A DNA stretch of 9,478 nucleotides from Microbacteriaceae bacterium (lineage in GTDB: Bacteria; Actinomycetota; Actinomycetes; Actinomycetales; Microbacteriaceae), in contig JAPOHQ010000034.1 in NCBI GenBank assembly GCA_029979375.1, forward strand, positions 1-9,478, written 5' to 3'. Below, piece after piece: positions 1 to 6,321 of this stretch (the first letter of the stretch is position 1; each line of letters starts with the position of its first letter). A program made the position numbers and the translations under genes. The notes under the pieces are model-generated. The model was not told the DNA's origin. It was given only the letters and a program-made list of their open reading frames with translations, and made no database searches.

Positions 1-2022
1 ATCCGCAGAATCGATGATGAACTCGCGCCTTTGTGCCACTTCGTTGCCCATCAGCAGATCAAAAACGTTCTCGGCCGCCATGCCATCGGATGCCTTGATT
101 CTTCTGAGCATGCGATGCTGTGGGTTCATCGTGGTCTCAGCGAGCTGGTCGGCATCCATTTCGCCAAGGCCCTTGTAGCGTTGAATTGGTTGCTGATAGC
201 TCTTACCGCTCTTTTCCAACTTCGCCAACAGCTCGTTTAGCTCTGCCTGCGAGTAGGTGAATACGACTTCCTTGTTCTTACCCGTGCCCACGACTACTCG
301 GTGAAGTGGTGGAACCGCAGCAAAGACCCTGCCGGCTTCGACTAGCGGTCGCATGTAACGGAAGAAGAGCGTCAGAAGCAGGGTTCGAATGTGTGCCCCG
401 TCAACGTCGGCGTCGCTCATCAAAATGATCTTTTCGTAGCGGACGCTTTCGAGTTCAAACGTTCTTCCCGACCCGGCACCCAGGACCTGAATAATGGCTG
501 CACATTCGGCATTCGAGAGCATGTCGGCCATCGAAGCCTTCTGGACATTCAGGATCTTGCCTCGTATCGGGAGCAATGCCTGAAATGCGCTATCCCTGGC
601 TAATTTTGCCGTTCCTAGAGCACTGTCACCCTCGACGATGAAGAGCTCCGAACCTTCGGTTGCTGCGGCTCGACAATCGACAAGCTTGCTCGGTAGTGAG
701 GACGACTCAAGCGCATTCTTGCGCCTTTGGGTGTCCTTTATGGTTCTCGCGCTGATCCTTGCCTTGGCCTCATTGACGACTTTTTCGAGTAGCCGGTCAA
801 CTTCCTGCTTCGTGCCTCGTTGCTTGCCGGCGAGGTAGCCCTCGAAATAGTCACTGATTGCTGAGGCCACAATTCCCTTGATGGCGGGCGTGCCAAGTGT
901 CTCCTTTGTCTGACCTTCAAACTGGGGTTCGGGGAAGCTCACCGTCACCACAGCGGTCAGGCCGGTCATGACATCGTCCCGCTCGAGCTTTAGACCGGTC
1001 GCCTTCAGCTTTCTCGCGTTTGCCTCGATGGCAGCTCGAAACACCTTGAGCAAGCCCTGTTCGAATCCCGAGAGGTGCGATCCACCCTTCGGTGTCGCGA
1101 TTATGTTGACGAAGCTCCGAACCTCGGTTTCATAGCCGGCTCCCCAGCGCAAAGCTATGTCGACGCTGCATTCGCGCTCAACCTCTCTGGATTCCATCGC
1201 ACCCGTCTTTTCGTTCAAGACCGGGATGGTCTCGCTGAAGGTAGCCTTCGTGAGAATCCGCTTAGTCGGGATGACCTCGGCATCCTTTGCAAGGTAGCCG
1301 ACGTACTCTTCAATACCGCCGTCGTGTTTGAAGGAAAGCTTTTCGCCCACGCCCTCAGCGACGAGCTCAAGCCCAGGCACAAGATATGACGTCTGACGCA
1401 ATCTAGTTTCGAGATCGCCAGCGGAGAACTCAGCTTGTGGATCGAAAATCTGCCTGTCTGGCCAGTATCGGACGCGAGTGCCAGTCACTCCCTTGCCAAC
1501 TTTTCCAATCTCCCGAAGTTCAGACTTCTTCACGAAGGGCTTGAATGAAGCATCTGGCCCGTCCCCATCGAAGGTGCCAGGTTCGCCCCTGCGGAATGAC
1601 ATCGCATAGGTCTTGCCTCCGCGGTCTACCTCAACATCAAGCCGCGAACTCAGGGCGTTTACGACCGACGCACCAACTCCGTGCAAACCACCTGAGGCAG
1701 CATAGGAACCGCCACCGAACTTTCCTCCGGCATGCAGCTTGGTGAAAACGACTTCAACTCCGGTGAGACCGGTTCTAGGTTCGAAGTCCACCGGTATTCC
1801 CCTGCCCTGATCTGAGACCGAGACCGAGCCGTCCTCATTCACCTCAACGGCTATGCGGCTGCCATGGCCTGCCAATGCCTCATCAACGGAGTTGTCAATG
1901 ATCTCCCAAAGACAATGCATGAGGCCTCGAGAATCGGTAGATCCGATGTACATTCCGGGGCGCTTGCGCACGGCCTCGAGACCCTCGAGGACAGATAGAT
2001 GCCGGGCAGAGTAGCTTTCCAC
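1..2022 (-). CDS. parE: DNA topoisomerase IV subunit B (ParE), 3' end cut by window
   Basis: ATPase subunit of topoisomerase IV, which with ParC decatenates daughter chromosomes. The frame is open from 2022 to base 1 (674 codons) with no frameshift. The GHKL ATPase motifs are visible: Glu40 and Asn44 in EIIDNSVDEALAG, Asp71 in DQGRGIP, and the lid GGLHGVGASVVNALS. The TOPRIM part has IVEGDSALGTAKLAR and the metal-binding MSDADVDGAHI, followed by the ParE/GyrB tail (QRYKGLGEMDADQL). The visible end FIIDSAD lies close to the usual C-terminus, so only about 10-20 residues should be missing. The start is GTG at 2020-2022: an in-frame TAG lies three codons upstream and the next Met is inside the conserved GMYIGST. 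There is no Shine-Dalgarno; a -10-like TAGTGT ends six bases before GTG. ParE is preferred over GyrB because of the EGDSALGTAKLAR form and the DUF7455/sigA neighbourhood. Confidence 0.93.
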   Translation of the reverse strand, partial: MESYSARHLSVLEGLEAVRKRPGMYIGSTDSRGLMHCLWEIIDNSVDEALAGHGSRIAVEVNEDGSVSVSDQGRGIPVDFEPRTGLTGVEVVFTKLHAGGKFGGGSYAASGGLHGVGASVVNALSSRLDVEVDRGGKTYAMSFRRGEPGTFDGDGPDASFKPFVKKSELREIGKVGKGVTGTRVRYWPDRQIFDPQAEFSAGDLETRLRQTSYLVPGLELVAEGVGEKLSFKHDGGIEEYVGYLAKDAEVIPTKRILTKATFSETIPVLNEKTGAMESREVERECSVDIALRWGAGYETEVRSFVNIIATPKGGSHLSGFEQGLLKVFRAAIEANARKLKATGLKLERDDVMTGLTAVVTVSFPEPQFEGQTKETLGTPAIKGIVASAISDYFEGYLAGKQRGTKQEVDRLLEKVVNEAKARISARTIKDTQRRKNALESSSLPSKLVDCRAAATEGSELFIVEGDSALGTAKLARDSAFQALLPIRGKILNVQKASMADMLSNAECAAIIQVLGAGSGRTFELESVRYEKIILMSDADVDGAHIRTLLLTLFFRYMRPLVEAGRVFAAVPPLHRVVVGTGKNKEVVFTYSQAELNELLAKLEKSGKSYQQPIQRYKGLGEMDADQLAETTMNPQHRMLRRIKASDGMAAENVFDLLMGNEVAQRREFIIDSAD

Positions 2023-2028
2023 GTCGCA

Positions 2029-2034
2029 ACACTA
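2029..2034 (-). promoter_or_regulatory. Predicted -10 element of parE (leaderless)
   Basis: On the minus strand TAGTGT matches TAnnnT and is separated by six bases (TGCGAC) from the GTG start of parE. Transcription would begin on or next to the start codon, giving a leaderless mRNA. No convincing -35 hexamer is seen at 17-18 bases. Confidence 0.5.
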
Positions 2035-2119
2035 GGGCAATCGAATCCAAGCCAGACTTTGCCACTTCGCAGTTAGCGAAACAGGCCCTCTTTCAGCATC
2101 TTTGGATGGTGAAGCCAGC

Positions 2120-2125
2120 TATATT
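2120..2125 (+). promoter_or_regulatory. Predicted -10 element of the DUF7455 gene (leaderless)
   Basis: TATATT is five of six to TATAAT and lies seven bases before the ATG at 2133, so the transcript should start at or next to that ATG. It lies downstream of the alternative ATG at 2106 and so argues for the 2133 start. The -35 region is weak. Confidence 0.55.
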
Positions 2126-2132
2126 TCCAGCA

Positions 2133-2330
2133 ATGGAAGAGATCAAAGAGAACCCCACTCTGCAAGCTGCAGACCGCTGTGATGTGTGCGGAGCGCAGGC
2201 CTACATTCGCGTAGAGATGGAAGTCGGGGAACTACTCTTCTGTGCACACCACGGCAACGCCAACAAGGAAAAGCTCGCTCCGCTAATGATTAATTGGCAC
2301 GACCAGAGCGAAGACCTCAACCGCCGCTAG
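2133..2330 (+). CDS. Small zinc-ribbon protein, DUF7455 family
   Basis: A 65-residue protein of unknown function, recognised by the actinobacterial pattern LQAADRCDVCGAQAY followed by GELLFCAHHG. The CxxC pair plus the CAHH motif look like a four-ligand zinc site. Homologues sit between the primary sigma factor gene and parE in many actinobacteria (SCO5821 lies between hrdB and parE in Streptomyces), which matches this window. The chosen start is ATG 2133, seven bases after a TATATT box. An in-frame ATG at 2106 would add nine residues (MVKPAIFPA) that do not look like the family and has no ribosome binding site. The gene is divergent from parE (110-bp gap). Its last 14 bases overlap the 3' end of the convergent gatD. 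The role is unknown; conservation beside sigA and parE suggests a housekeeping function. Confidence 0.85.
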   Translation: MEEIKENPTLQAADRCDVCGAQAYIRVEMEVGELLFCAHHGNANKEKLAPLMINWHDQSEDLNRR

Positions 2331-2856
2331 ATCTCCTTCTGATCTCCTCGACGAAGTCCTTCCGCTTCGCACCAAACTCCACCGTTGCCCCGAGGCTTCG
2401 GCAGAACTTTTCTGTGAGTTCGGGATTCTTTGCAAAAAGTGGCCCAAAGAAGTTCGTGCCGATGAAAGCACCTTTTTGAAAAAAGTCAGGAAGGTTGTTA
2501 TCGGTATTGCGATAGCCAAAGATGCCCTCGGCGCTGAGGCGAAACTCGCTTACTCTTTCGACCCTGCCGCAATCGAGTCCCAGCTCACTTGCAAAAAATT
2601 CATAGCTGCGTCCAACTACCAGCGTGGGGTTGCCGGCCACGAAGCGAGCCCTGACTGCCGCACGCAGCTTCTCGAGTGCAGCTGCGTGATGCTGCATGAC
2701 CGCAATGGATGCGTCCCCAAACATGACAAAGTCGGCTAATTCGATGCTTTCTGTGGGAGAGAAGCTGTCTCCGATAAGCGACTTGAGGACCTCAAGGTTC
2801 CCCTGGTCGCCATTGTTGTTGAAATGCTCTGGCTGAAAGCTGAAATACGTAATCAC
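2317..2856 (-). CDS. gatD: GatD-like glutamine amidotransferase lacking catalytic Cys and His
   Basis: Homologue of GatD, the glutaminase that supplies ammonia to MurT for amidating D-Glu of lipid II. Similarity runs along the protein: N-terminal VITYFSFQPEHFNNNGDQGN (family LxIYHLYPDLLNLYGDRGN) and C-terminal GTNFFGPLFAKNPELTEKF (family GTYLHGPLLPKNP). The nucleophile motif AVCGGYQ reads LVVGRSYEF, so Cys is Gly82. The catalytic His of YLHGPL is Phe137. Length is 179 residues against roughly 240 for active GatD. I chose GTG at 2856, which overlaps the murT TGA as GTGA, has GGGGG eight bases upstream, and gives the family N-terminus. TTG at 2871 would add five residues. The frame is clean, so this looks like a maintained but glutaminase-dead subunit, not a decayed gene. 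The family call is firm; loss of activity is inferred from residues. Confidence 0.8.
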   Translation of the reverse strand: MITYFSFQPEHFNNNGDQGNLEVLKSLIGDSFSPTESIELADFVMFGDASIAVMQHHAAALEKLRAAVRARFVAGNPTLVVGRSYEFFASELGLDCGRVERVSEFRLSAEGIFGYRNTDNNLPDFFQKGAFIGTNFFGPLFAKNPELTEKFCRSLGATVEFGAKRKDFVEEIRRRSSGG

Positions 2857-4049
2857 TTCGCCAGCCCCCAATGCCTTCGCGTCCTTCGCATAGCGTCGGC
2901 GCTAAACAAAATCGTCGCGTGGTCACCGGAAAGAGCTAGAAACTTGTCGGTAGCGGCCGCGATATCCGGCTCCACATCATTTATATCCACACCTGCAAAA
3001 TCCAGCCTGAGGGCTAGGTCGTAGGCGTTGGAGCCTGAAACGATGTCCACCTTCTGGAGCTTTGAAAAGTCAACGGTCCATAGCCAGCTTGGATCATGGA
3101 TGTCTGAACCGGCCATCAACATCAGCGGGGTTTCGCTTCCGGAAAGCTCGTCTATATTCAGTTGGAAACTTGTCGGATTCTGAACTAGTCGCAAGGTAAC
3201 TTCCCTGTCTTGAATAACGACCCTTTCGTTCCTGGCAAAAACCCTCTCCGGGCTGGACAGCACCTCTCTCGCCCTCTCAACCTGCAGCTCGACAAGCTGG
3301 CTCGCCGCAAGTAGAGCCAGTGCATCATTCATCAGGTGTTCGAGCGATCCGGAGCTGGATGGAAAAGCGCTGCCAGCCATTTCCACTCCGCCGCTTACTA
3401 CCCTCGCGCTGCGAACTAGTTCAGGAGTCGGCTTGAAATTGAAGGCATAGCTGGGAGCCTCCTTGCTCAGAAGTAGCTCTTCGGATAGTCCGGCAGCATG
3501 GGTTTGCTCAGGCAGCGCAAGTTGGGCCAGATTTGGGTCATCGGCATTAATGACAGCAGCTGCCGATAGGTCGACGATACTTTGCAGCATGGCTACGACG
3601 TAGCTCGGATCATTGAAACGGTCGAGCTGATCGGAAAGTACGTTGGTCAGAACGACCAGCCGGGGCTTTACCTCCCGGGCTAGCGAAACTCCGTGACCCT
3701 CATCCGCTTCGATGACTGCGATGTCAAACTCGAGCCTGCCGAATAGGTCGCCACTTTCCAATATGGCCGAGTAGTAGCCCTGTCGAATGTTTGCCGTGGA
3801 CGGGTTGGTGAACACCCTGATGCCGTGGGCTTCGAGAAGTCTGACCAAAGTTTGCGTGGTTGAGGACTTTCCGGCACTGCCGCTAACGAGAACAACTCCC
3901 ATGGGTAGCTTTGTTAGGGTCCTGCTAAGAAGTCCCGGGGCGAGCTTGGAAACTATCAGCCCCGGCAGTGCTGACCCTCCCCCGCGCCTTATCAGCCGGA
4001 GCAGATATCTCAGGGATTTCCCTAGCGAAACTGCCAGGAGGTAACGCAT
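2853..4049 (-). CDS. murT: MurT-like Mur ligase family protein without zinc ribbon
   Basis: Homologue of MurT, the ATP-dependent Mur-ligase-type subunit that with GatD amidates the alpha-carboxyl of D-Glu in lipid II at the inner membrane face. In order: hydrophobic/basic N-terminus (1-22); P-loop GSAGKSSTT (57-65, where most MurT have GTNGKTTT); NPSTANIRQG (82-91); IEADEG (113-118); NVLSDQLDRF (136-145); INADDP (167-172); a C-terminal domain with FARNERV, LVQNPTSFQ, HDPSWLWTVDF (318-328) and SGSNAYDLALRLDFAGV (338-354). Asp319 aligns with the Asp of DGxDVSW, which in S. aureus MurT faces the GatD active site. The usual four-Cys ribbon after the ADDP motif is absent and the 398-residue protein has no Cys. 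Start ATG 4049 follows the sigA TAA with no gap and no clear Shine-Dalgarno, so coupling to sigA is likely. Confidence 0.85.
   Translation of the reverse strand: MRYLLAVSLGKSLRYLLRLIRRGGGSALPGLIVSKLAPGLLSRTLTKLPMGVVLVSGSAGKSSTTQTLVRLLEAHGIRVFTNPSTANIRQGYYSAILESGDLFGRLEFDIAVIEADEGHGVSLAREVKPRLVVLTNVLSDQLDRFNDPSYVVAMLQSIVDLSAAAVINADDPNLAQLALPEQTHAAGLSEELLLSKEAPSYAFNFKPTPELVRSARVVSGGVEMAGSAFPSSSGSLEHLMNDALALLAASQLVELQVERAREVLSSPERVFARNERVVIQDREVTLRLVQNPTSFQLNIDELSGSETPLMLMAGSDIHDPSWLWTVDFSKLQKVDIVSGSNAYDLALRLDFAGVDINDVEPDIAAATDKFLALSGDHATILFSADAMRRTRRHWGLAK
2865..2869 (-). promoter_or_regulatory. Ribosome binding site deciding the gatD start
   Basis: GGGGG lies eight bases before GTG 2856, inside the last codons of murT. 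With the GTGA overlap it supports translational coupling of gatD to murT and favours 2856 over the TTG at 2871, which this G-run touches. Confidence 0.45.
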
Positions 4050-5336
4050 TTAGCTGTCCAGGTAGTCGCGCAGCAGCTGGGATCGGGATGGGTGGCGGAG
4101 CTTGGACATGGTCTTTGACTCGATCTGACGGATGCGTTCGCGAGTGACACCGAACTTCTCACCGATTTGGTCAAGAGTCATCTGAACGCCATCTCCGAGG
4201 CCGAAGCGGGAGCGGATTACGCCTGCCTCACGGGGGTGCAAGGAGTCAAGGACTCGCTCAAGTTCTTGCTGCAGCATTGTGAAACCAACTGCATCGGCCG
4301 GAACCACTGCCTCGGTGTCTTCGATGAGATCACCAAACTCGCTATCGCCATCCTCGCCCAGTGGTGTTGAGAGGGAGATTGGCTCGCGACCATACTTCTG
4401 AACCTCAACTACCTTCTCAGGAGTCATATCCAGCTCCGCTGCGAGCTCCTCAGGGGTTGGCTCGCGACCAAGGTCCTGGAGCAGCTGGCGCTGGACTCTT
4501 GCAAGCTTGTTGATGACCTCGACCATGTGGACTGGAATACGGATTGTCCTTGCCTGGTCTGCCATGGCCCTTGTGATGGCCTGGCGAATCCACCAGGTGG
4601 CGTAAGTAGAGAACTTGTAGCCCTTGGTGTAGTCAAACTTCTCGACGGCCCTAATTAGGCCCAGGTTTCCCTCTTGAATCAGGTCAAGGAACTGCATGCC
4701 TCGTCCGGTGTAGCGCTTCGCAAGTGAAACAACTAGTCGCAGGTTCGCCTCCAGAAGGTGGCTCTTGGCACGCTGCCCGTCTTTGACGACCCAGTTAAGG
4801 TCTCTGCGATCCGCTGGTGAGAGCTTCTTCGCGGTAGCAAGCTTCTCTTCGGCAAAGAGGCCGGCCTCGATGCGTTTCGCCAGCTCGACCTCGAGCTCGG
4901 CGTTGAGCAGTGCCACCTTTCCGATCTGCTTCAGATAGTCCTTGACAGGATCGGCAGTTGCACCAGAAATTGTTAGGTTCTGAACCGGAATGTCGTCATC
5001 GTCATCGCTGAGAACCATGAGGTCAGCGGGAATCTGGATAGAACCGGTTGGGGTCTCCTCTTTGGAGCTGTCTGAGTCCTCGTCCGAGTCGTCGGCGGTC
5101 AGATCGACAGCCTCTTGCGCCTCTGAGACGATGTCCTCAACAGAATCGCCCTCGTCGATGTCCTCTTCGCCTTCGCCTTCTTCAGCATCAACCTCCGCCT
5201 TTACCTTGCGTGACTTGCGAGGGGCGGCTTTAGAGTCCTTTGCTTTGGACTTCGAGATGGTGGCGATGATTTCCTCGTTTTCGGGCAGAACATAAACCCT
5301 TGTCAAGTCCCGAGACCTGAAAGGGTTAGGCGCCAA
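4050..5336 (-). CDS. sigA: Primary (housekeeping) RNA polymerase sigma factor, SigA/RpoD/HrdB
   Basis: Directs RNA polymerase to the main promoters. After a basic then strongly acidic low-complexity N-terminus (about 28-118) come region 1.2 (DPVKDYLKQIGKVALLNAE, from 129), region 2 (about 196-266, with NLRLVVSLAKRY, the core-binding DLIQEGNLGLIRAVEKFD and the -10-reading YATWWIRQAITRAMADQ), region 3 (about 274-350) and region 4 (about 357-425) with the -35-reading helix-turn-helix GVTRERIRQIESKTMSKLRHPSRSQ split at 397-421. The end RDYLDS is typical. The start is uncertain: the first in-frame start, TTG 5336, follows a TAA and overlaps the -10-like CATAAT. Others are TTG 5306 or a non-standard ATC at 5267 preceded by GAGGA. 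No in-frame ATG or GTG occurs in the N-terminal region. It heads a sigA-murT-gatD cluster. Confidence 0.95.
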   Translation of the reverse strand: MAPNPFRSRDLTRVYVLPENEEIIATISKSKAKDSKAAPRKSRKVKAEVDAEEGEGEEDIDEGDSVEDIVSEAQEAVDLTADDSDEDSDSSKEETPTGSIQIPADLMVLSDDDDDIPVQNLTISGATADPVKDYLKQIGKVALLNAELEVELAKRIEAGLFAEEKLATAKKLSPADRRDLNWVVKDGQRAKSHLLEANLRLVVSLAKRYTGRGMQFLDLIQEGNLGLIRAVEKFDYTKGYKFSTYATWWIRQAITRAMADQARTIRIPVHMVEVINKLARVQRQLLQDLGREPTPEELAAELDMTPEKVVEVQKYGREPISLSTPLGEDGDSEFGDLIEDTEAVVPADAVGFTMLQQELERVLDSLHPREAGVIRSRFGLGDGVQMTLDQIGEKFGVTRERIRQIESKTMSKLRHPSRSQLLRDYLDS

Positions 5337-5365
5337 TTATGCCACTAATTAGCGGCTACACGTGT
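5336..5365 (-). promoter_or_regulatory. Predicted sigA promoter (extended -10) with two palindromes
   Basis: On the minus strand TGGCATAAT is an extended -10 (TGn plus CATAAT, five of six to TATAAT) at 5344-5336, predicting a transcript start near 5329. At 17-bp spacing the -35 position is CACGTG, not TTGACA. It lies within the perfect palindrome ACACGTGT (5358-5365). A second perfect palindrome, CTAATTAG (5345-5352), fills the spacer. The palindromes could be operators; that is inference. Confidence 0.45.
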
Positions 5366-5374
5366 GAAAAGCCG

Positions 5375-5418
5375 AAAAAACCTTGTTTTATTCCCCAGCG
5401 GAATCGCCCGAATTCCGC
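5375..5418 (-). terminator. Weak candidate terminator at the end of the PAC2 gene
   Basis: An inverted repeat, GCGGAAT (5412-5418 arm) and ATTCCGC (5398-5404 arm) with a 7-base loop, overlaps the last PAC2 codons. About 17 bases further comes AAAAC-AAG-GTTTT followed by a T run ending in six T (5375-5380). The GC hairpin is too far from the T run for a classic intrinsic terminator, and the AT hairpin is weak. Partial read-through into sigA is likely. Confidence 0.25.
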
Positions 5419-6296
5419 CTTAGGTTTGACAAGTACTTCTCAAGCTCGTCCGCGATCTGGTCGGCTGATGGAGGGTCGGCGGCAGGTTTCCCGATTGGAG
5501 CTCTCGCCGGTCCTGTCTCGGGATTGGTGTAGCCCTGCTCCAGGGTTTGAATCATCTTGGCGAGGTCGGCGTTGTCTTGCACCTGAGTATCAACCTTCAC
5601 CTCGAAGGCCGCGGCCCGCTCCCTGATTTCATCAGAGGGGAAGACCAGCCCGGTTGCAGCTGTAATGAGTTCGAGCCCTGTTAAAGCGGCTTTGGGCACC
5701 TCGTTATCGGCCAAGTAATGCGGAACTAGCAGAACAAATCCGGCAGTTTCGAATCCCGCAGCTCCGAGGCGGTATTCAAGCAGGTGAATGACGTTGCCAG
5801 GCACCTGGGTTTGAGGCTTCCACTCCGAGAATCTCTCGATCATGTCCTTGCGATTGCCGCTCACCGTGACACCGGTGGGTCGGGTGTGTGGAATTGGGAA
5901 GGGGATCGAGTGCACCCAGGTAAAAGAGGAGACTTGGAGCCGACGAGCGAGCTCAACGATCGCCTGAGAAAAGGCTTCCCATTTCATGTCCGGCTCATAG
6001 CCATCGAGTAAGAGGAAGGGCTGCTCAGCCTCGTCTCGCATGAGGTAAATGGCAAGCTTTGAAGGTTCATAGGACTCGATGTGGTCCTTTTCGAAAAAGA
6101 GAACCGGCCTGCGCGAGCGGTAATCGAGCAGCTCGTCGTTGTTGAATTCAAAGGCGGTCTCACCCTCGAGCTTGGCGAACAGGTGCTCGCTGAGCTGGGC
6201 GATTGTGCCTCCGCTGTCGGTGAAGCCAGAGAGCATGGCAACCAGCGGAAGGCCCTTGGGCAACTCGTGGTCGAATTCGCGATAAATCTGGCTCAT
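5388..6296 (-). CDS. PAC2-family protein (proteasome assembly chaperone-like)
   Basis: A 302-residue protein of the actinobacterial PAC2 family, named after the eukaryotic proteasome assembly chaperone 2; the bacterial function is not established. Evidence: the N-terminal segment GLPLVAMLSGFTDSGGTIAQ (15-34), with the family GFxDxG pattern; DYRSRRP (58-64), close to the usual DYRxRRP; LLLDGYEPDMKW (96-106); IPFPIPHTRP (131-140); and GFVLLVPHYLADNEVP (186-201). The C-terminus (about 255-302) is Pro/Ala-rich and then charged, and probably flexible. The start is ATG 6296, with no Shine-Dalgarno but a TAGTAT box six bases upstream. It is divergent from pepA across 31 bp and lies 51 bp upstream of the sigA frame, in the same direction. 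No 20S proteasome gene is visible here, and many Micrococcales lack one, so a proteasome role should not be assumed. Confidence 0.8.
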   Translation of the reverse strand: MSQIYREFDHELPKGLPLVAMLSGFTDSGGTIAQLSEHLFAKLEGETAFEFNNDELLDYRSRRPVLFFEKDHIESYEPSKLAIYLMRDEAEQPFLLLDGYEPDMKWEAFSQAIVELARRLQVSSFTWVHSIPFPIPHTRPTGVTVSGNRKDMIERFSEWKPQTQVPGNVIHLLEYRLGAAGFETAGFVLLVPHYLADNEVPKAALTGLELITAATGLVFPSDEIRERAAAFEVKVDTQVQDNADLAKMIQTLEQGYTNPETGPARAPIGKPAADPPSADQIADELEKYLSNLRRNSGDSAGE

Positions 6297-6302
6297 AAGC
6301 CG

Positions 6303-6308
6303 ATACTA
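6303..6308 (-). promoter_or_regulatory. Predicted -10 element of the PAC2 gene (leaderless)
   Basis: On the minus strand TAGTAT matches TAnnnT and ends six bases (CGGCTT) before ATG 6296. Its -35 window at 17-bp spacing, 6326-6331, reads GCATTG and covers the pepA start codon on the other strand. Confidence 0.55.
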
Positions 6309-6315
6309 ACCCACC

Positions 6316-6321
6316 TAAACT
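6316..6321 (+). promoter_or_regulatory. Predicted -10 element of pepA (leaderless)
   Basis: TAAACT matches TAnnnT and ends six bases (GATGCA) before ATG 6328. Its -35 window falls on the PAC2 start codon at about 6293-6298. No Shine-Dalgarno fits in the remaining space. Confidence 0.55.

Noticed and set aside
1075..1389. 104-residue plus-strand open frame inside parE
   Set aside because: Lies opposite well-conserved ParE coding sequence, with no ribosome binding site, promoter or recognisable domain.
2106..2132. ATG 2106 as the start of the DUF7455 gene
   Set aside because: It is upstream of the TATATT -10 box, lacks a Shine-Dalgarno, and adds residues unlike the family; ATG 2133 fits better, though 2106 is not excluded.
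4990..5295. Ser-rich 101-residue plus-strand open frame
   Set aside because: Antisense image of the acidic Glu/Asp repeats of the sigma factor N-terminus; low complexity only.
5301..5306. Perfect TTGACA on the minus strand near the sigA 5' end, possible -35
   Set aside because: At 16-19 bases downstream there is no TAnnnT hexamer (CGAAAA at 17), so no promoter can be supported. It also falls inside the possible coding start.
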